From positions 1 to 57,746 of the forward strand of contig JAUCBJ010005699.1 in NCBI GenBank assembly GCA_032718475.1: DNA of 57,746 nt, written 5' to 3'. A program made the position numbers and the translations under genes. Below, in pieces: positions 53,487 to 57,746 of the stretch. The notes under the pieces are model-generated. The model was not told the DNA's origin. It saw nothing but the letters and a program-made list of their open reading frames with translations, and made no database searches. Position 1 is the first letter of the stretch. Each line of letters starts with the position of its first letter. The DNA comes from Nemertoderma westbladi (taxonomy: Eukaryota; Xenacoelomorpha; Nemertodermatida; Nemertodermatidae).

Positions 53487-54586
53487 ATGGGTGAAACAAA
53501 AATAAAAGTGAAAGTTAAGAATATCAGGATCACCTCCGAACTACAGAAGGGCCTTCTAGGCGGCCTTCGGAGGTCTGGTAGACCGCCCGGGGCTGGAGGG
53601 CGAGTCGGTGTAATACAACAGCCGGCATCTAGTAGACAGGGAGGTGGATACACAAGAGAGCTGGGAGAAGTTGGAAGCGGATAGACTGGAGGGCAAGCGA
53701 CTGGAAGAAGTCGCCAGGCGAGAAAGGCGGAGAGAGAGTAGTGGGTAGTAGGAATGAAGCGCGTTAAGTAGTCAAGCATATAATATAATACATATAATAA
53801 TAATAATTATAATACTATGAAAAAATTATATAATAATTCGTATATATATTATACAGTATGTACCGTAGTCAAGCACAACCTTTTCCAATTAGCTACTGGG
53901 ACTGGGGATTAATTGACTAGGGCGACAGGACGGGACTTGGACGGCTCCCACTGACATGAGCGCTCATGTGCGGGGCCCGATAAGTGTGTGGTCATTGAAC
54001 AACAGGACGGAGCTCAGGATTTATTGTGAAAGCTCGTATCCTGCGGGATAAGAATCGTGCAGATGGGCACTACCGGGATACGAGTAGGAGGGGCACTTGG
54101 TGGGACCACAGGCGTGGAGAGTGAGGAGTATGAGAGGAGAACGCAAGAAAGATAGCGAGAGGTTGAGTAGAGAACGCGAGGAGAGAGTGCGAGTGCAATT
54201 CAAGTGTGGGGGGGGAGGAGTGAGAGATAGAGTGAGGGACAAGGAGGTCCGAGGGTTAGAGCGAGAGTGAGGAGAAGTAGAGAAGAGTTAGGGTGAAAGT
54301 GGAGCGGAGTTAGCGGTGAAAGTGTTGGGGAAACAAAAGTCGTGTGAGAGGAAGTCACGATCGGCCCGACACGGGACGCCATATGTCTTGGTACAAGATA
54401 GGTACAAGATAGGTAGAGTTGTACCAAGACGGGGTAGCAATATCATACCCATAGGGAGCGGCCTGGAAAGCCGCCTCCGAGAAAATAGCTCCCCCCCACA
54501 CCCGATACTAGATCGGGATCCAGCGGAATTGTAGCGCACTAGAGGTGGATGCTATCTTCTCACCGGGAAGATAGCATGGGGGGGAG
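53487..54586 (+). other. GC/purine-rich region, no secure gene
   Basis: The composition changes sharply after the AT satellite. A short ORF (53487-53684, KIKVKVKNIRITSELQKG) and purine-rich frames (54316-54534) exist, but I recognise none. At 54551-54575 a perfect 9-bp hairpin (GCTATCTTC/GAAGATAGC) lies just before a G-rich tract. The 10-mer AGCGGAATTG (about 54520) is inverted at about 54597. Confidence 0.35.
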
Positions 54587-55197
54587 TGTTAGCTTATTCA
54601 ATTCCGCTAACCACCCCATGAAGTGAGCCTTAAGCAATATTGGGGAACACGAGGGTGACTATCAATCAACCTCGTGTCACCCCAACAAAGTGGGAAGGAG
54701 AAACCCCAGAGAACACACACACAATAGGGGTCAGGGGTTACACCCCTGAGAGAGAGGGAATAACAGCACCGAAGGGAAACACTCCAAGGGAGGTGAAAGG
54801 GCGACAATTAGGTTATCAGCCAATAGGGGGGAAGCATCGACTGAGTAACACCACATGGCCAACCGTGCAATATATATATTACCGGTAACCGTGTCATTCA
54901 TTCAGTTCAGCTAGTCAGTGCAGTTAGGGTGGAGCGGGAACTTCTATCACCGTCCGCTACCGCCATCACATGTAATACTTTACCGGTATATCATTCACCT
55001 ATCTTCTGTGTCTATGTTCTACTTATTATTTATACATATGCCTATCAACAACATCGGGACTCTCATTGCAACAAACTCTTTTCATACACGGCGGGGACGC
55101 GTAAGGTAGAAAACCCAAAAGGATAAATCGGGGTCGACCGATCCCGTCACAGTGATAGAATCCAAACTGCCAGAACTGCCAGCTAGTTAATAAAGCA
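54576..55197 (+). other. Candidate LTR start with polypurine tract, then leader
   Basis: ATGGGGGGGAG followed directly by TGTTAGCTTATTC (54576-54599) looks like a polypurine tract joined to the start of an LTR. A gag-like ORF starts ~600 bp later. I cannot find the LTR's end, a primer site or a second copy, so this is tentative. Confidence 0.3.
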
Positions 55198-56979
55198 ATG
55201 AGTCAAGAAGGAGAGACGACACCGCTGCGGACCCCGGACGACAACCTAACGATCCGCAAGGCCACGGCGAGACGGTATCGACCCACGACGCCGGATCCGT
55301 CGACGAACGATCCAGCAATCCAAGCGGAGGGGGGCCATCTACAACGAGAAGGGAGAGACGAGTCGAGAGGGGAGAAAGACGAGTCGACACACGACGGCGG
55401 TCGACGTGCCGATGTCGCCGGCCAGCCACAGGCCGAGGGCGACGGACGGCCCACCGGAACGGCGATGGTGGGGCCGCCGGTACGACGCCGGACACGGAGG
55501 GATAGAGGAAACGTCGGCGACGAGGACGTCGGGGTTAGCGACCGACTCCGACGGGCCTACAACGCCACTCAAAAGCAACTGAGGGAAGCTAGAGGAGGGG
55601 CCAGGATAGACCAGGTGAAGTTAGGAAAGCGGCTAGGTGAGTCGAACAGACATTTTGATTTCCTAGTGCATTTTGGGCAGGGAGAACTAGCCGATGAGAG
55701 AGCGAGAGGGGTTGCCAGCGAACTGTTCGAGTTATGGGAATGTAGGGGTATGGAGCCTAGTGTAGTGTACATAGGGCCATACTTAGTCGATGCCCGGGGA
55801 ATAAAATTAGTGGGTTGGAGGAGACTGCAGGAGGGCGAATCCGAGGTTAACCCAGAGGATTCGGTCTCGTCGGTCGGAGGAAACCCCGGAGAGCGGGGGA
55901 AAGTTAGTAGGACGGAGGGGCGACGGGAGTCCGTCGCAACCGATAAGTCTGTTACATCCTCCGCAAAAGAAAGAAGGGTGCGGGAGATAAATCTGGCGTG
56001 TCAGCGTGAAGAGCGCGAGGCAAGAAGGGCGAGTGAGCGAAGAGAGCGCGAGGTGAGACGACTTGAGGGGGTTGCGAGAGAGACAGAGTTGGCCGAACAA
56101 GGTTTGCGAGAGGATGGAGAGAGAGGAACGTTTGTTAATACCCCACTTTCAGGGACAGGACGACAGACCCAAGACTGGTGTGACCGTACGGGCGGGGGGG
56201 GGGTAATGACAGTAGGCTAGAAAATGTTAATATTAATAGTACCGTAGTAAATAACCCTAATCCCTTTATTACAGGAAATATTTTACCCGGTAATTTAAAT
56301 TTAAATTCAAATAATAATATTAATTCAAATATTCAGGATAATTCAGATAATTCAAATAATAATTTAAATTTAGGAAATAATAATAATTCTAATTTAAATA
56401 ATTTAAATAATTTAAATAATAATCCCGTTTCAAATTCTAATAATTCTAATAATTTAATTGATTTAGGGGATTTAATTGATTTAACAAATAATATTGGGAA
56501 TGGTGCTATTAATATGAGCGTGTCGGACGTGCATAACCCGGCAAATGAGGGCCTGGTAGGCCACGTAGTTAGTAGGCAGAGAGAGAAGGGGTTGAGTCAA
56601 CCCGAGGTGGGCCTGGTAGGCCACGCAGTAGTAGAGAGAGAGGCGGGGGTGAATAGACCCAGCCGCAGTAGAGACAGTGCGTCGACTAGAGAGGGGTGTA
56701 GAAGTGGAGTAAGAGATAGTGAAGTAAGATGTGGCGAGTGGGGGGGGGGGGGGGGGGGGGGGGCTACTGGGCGCCCCACCACGAGAGATTAGTAGCGAGT
56801 GGGGTCGAACTTCGGGAGATTGCCGTCGCCCCGGAGAAACGCACCGCATGCCAGGAGAGCGGTACAGGATGTACCGATACGAAGACGAGAGCAGGATAGG
56901 GGATCGAAGAGAAACTTCCCGACGGGATCTAGCTGCCGATCGAGAGTACGGTAGTCGCGGGGAGATTCGAGAGAATTAA
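55198..56979 (+). pseudogene. Gag-like protein of an unidentified retroelement, frame broken at G tracts
   Basis: ATG 55198 opens 340 codons: an acidic/basic, Gly- and Arg-rich N-terminus, a central globular stretch (LGKRLGESNRHFDFLVHFGQGELADERARG; VVYIGPYLVDARGIKLVGW), then an Arg/Glu coiled coil (EEREARRASERREREVRRLE). At a 10-G run (56194-56203) the frame shifts. The other frame continues without a stop for ~195 codons through an Asn-rich stretch and a repeat (GLVGHVVSRQ/GLVGHAVVER), then meets a 24-G run (56740-56763), after which a third frame stays open to 56979. One long ORF, interrupted at G runs, explains this best. Domain family not recognised. Confidence 0.45.
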
Positions 56980-57430
56980 ACTTCGGTTCGGAAGGGCACA
57001 TGCAGACTGCAGGACATACTGTAGGCCTTACTGCACATACTATTATAGGCCATGCTGGGAGAGATAGAATAGGCGATAGGGTAGCGCGGACGACGGGATT
57101 AAACCCGGAAGTCGCGGAGTACATGCCGGTAGGTAGGCCAGCACAGCACCATGACTATATTATCCAGGGGTATAACAAAGACCCGGTTGAGGGGGATATT
57201 GCAGATAGATGGATGGGCCCCAATATATTAACATCAACCCCAGTACCAAACATAACACTGGTGGGGGGGGGGGACAGGGTGACATTCCCCCATTACAAAA
57301 TATCCGCAGTATAGACAACCAAGAACAAACAAGTAGGGTGAGAACGTAGGGAGGACAAGTAGGGTGAGCTAGAAGGGTAAGTAGAGAATAAGTAGGGCAC
57401 GGGTGTGATGACGTGTTTGATGTAAGAGCA
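56980..57430 (+). other. Continuation region with a possible ORF (57000-57314)
   Basis: A 104-codon frame (EVAEYMPVGRPAQHHDYIIQGY...) may be the next part of the same protein, but no domain is recognisable. It ends after another G run (57263-57273). 57330-57430 has GTAGGGTGAG-like short repeats. Confidence 0.3.
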
Positions 57431-57460
57431 GGGTATGTTAATTAGAGTTAGTTAGATAGA

Positions 57461-57746
57461 GGTAGAGTTAGTAAGAGGGTACGTAGTACCGGTTGTGGTT
57501 GTGGGCACCGCAAGCGCCACGTAGATAGAGGTAGAGTTAGTAAGAGGGTACGTAGTACCGGTTGTGGTTGTGGGCACCGTTAGCGCCACGTAGATGGAGG
57601 TAGAGTTAGTAAGAGGGTACGTAGTACCGGTTGTGGTTGTGGGCACCGTTAGCGCCACGTAGATGGAGGTAGAGTTAGTAAGAGGGTACGTAGTACCGGT
57701 TGTGGTTGTGGGCACTGTTAGCGCCACGTAGATGGAGGTAGAGTTA
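57461..57746. repeat. 69-bp tandem repeat running off the window
   Basis: Four or more units of GTAGATAGAGGTAGAGTTAG plus TAAGAGGGTACGTAGTACCGG and TTGTGGTTGTGGGCACCG-type sequence. The unit length is a multiple of three. The minus strand stays open through all visible units as a 23-residue Thr-rich repeat (VPTTTTGTTYPLTNSTSIY), and the plus strand is closed in later units. It could be part of a coding repeat or simply a satellite. Confidence 0.85.

Noticed and set aside
53487-53684. 65-aa Gly/Arg-rich ORF
   Set aside because: Short, low complexity and without recognisable homology; kept only as part of the unassigned GC-rich region.

Overview
The window is animal nuclear DNA built almost entirely from transposable elements. 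BEL/Pao retrotransposons, a two-ORF LINE, a Polinton/Maverick-type virus-like element and a Ginger-type DNA transposon occur together, with no bacterial gene organisation. This points to an invertebrate metazoan; I cannot name the species. I recognise no ordinary host gene.

Region by region. 1-1913: 5' part of a minus-strand LINE (ORF1, start of ORF2) inserted in a BEL LTR. 1914-13130: BEL copy A (rest of its 5' LTR, a decayed gag-pol, then an extra downstream ORF, here called ORF3). ORF3 breaks off and is joined to a second BEL pol piece (B1, about 13135-14650), which is joined to the pol of a more distant BEL family (C, 14651-18182). 18183-45687: a complete BEL insertion (BEL-2) with two 1164-bp LTRs and a 5-bp target duplication (ATTAT). 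It sits in the 3' tail of C, which resumes at 45688. The gag of BEL-2 is split by about 16 kb of Polinton-derived DNA (about 22776-38240, plus a SINE-like insert). That DNA carries capsid-type genes, a cysteine protease, two unknown genes and an intact 1337-residue protein-primed-type DNA polymerase B. A 2552-bp Ginger1-like transposon (29346-31897, CCGG target duplication) lies between the Polinton structural genes and the polymerase.

47030-53270 is AT-rich and gene-poor. It holds a tRNA-like/SINE relic, a 40-bp minisatellite of about 22 units with a four-unit higher-order pattern, and an 830-bp AT microsatellite. 53270-57746 changes abruptly to GC- and purine-rich DNA, with a candidate LTR start and a gag-like ORF interrupted at poly-G tracts. 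It ends in a 69-bp tandem repeat that runs off the window.

How the parts work together: the Polinton structural genes (plus strand) and polymerase (minus strand) converge, as replication and virion modules of one virus-like element. Two capsid-type genes carry stops or a frameshift while the polymerase and protease ORFs are open, and I see no packaging ATPase, no integrase of its own and no terminal inverted repeats. It therefore looks like a partly decayed remnant. The BEL copies are all defective, but by comparison they show a gag-pol frame plus an unusual separate ORF3 ending just before the 3' LTR.
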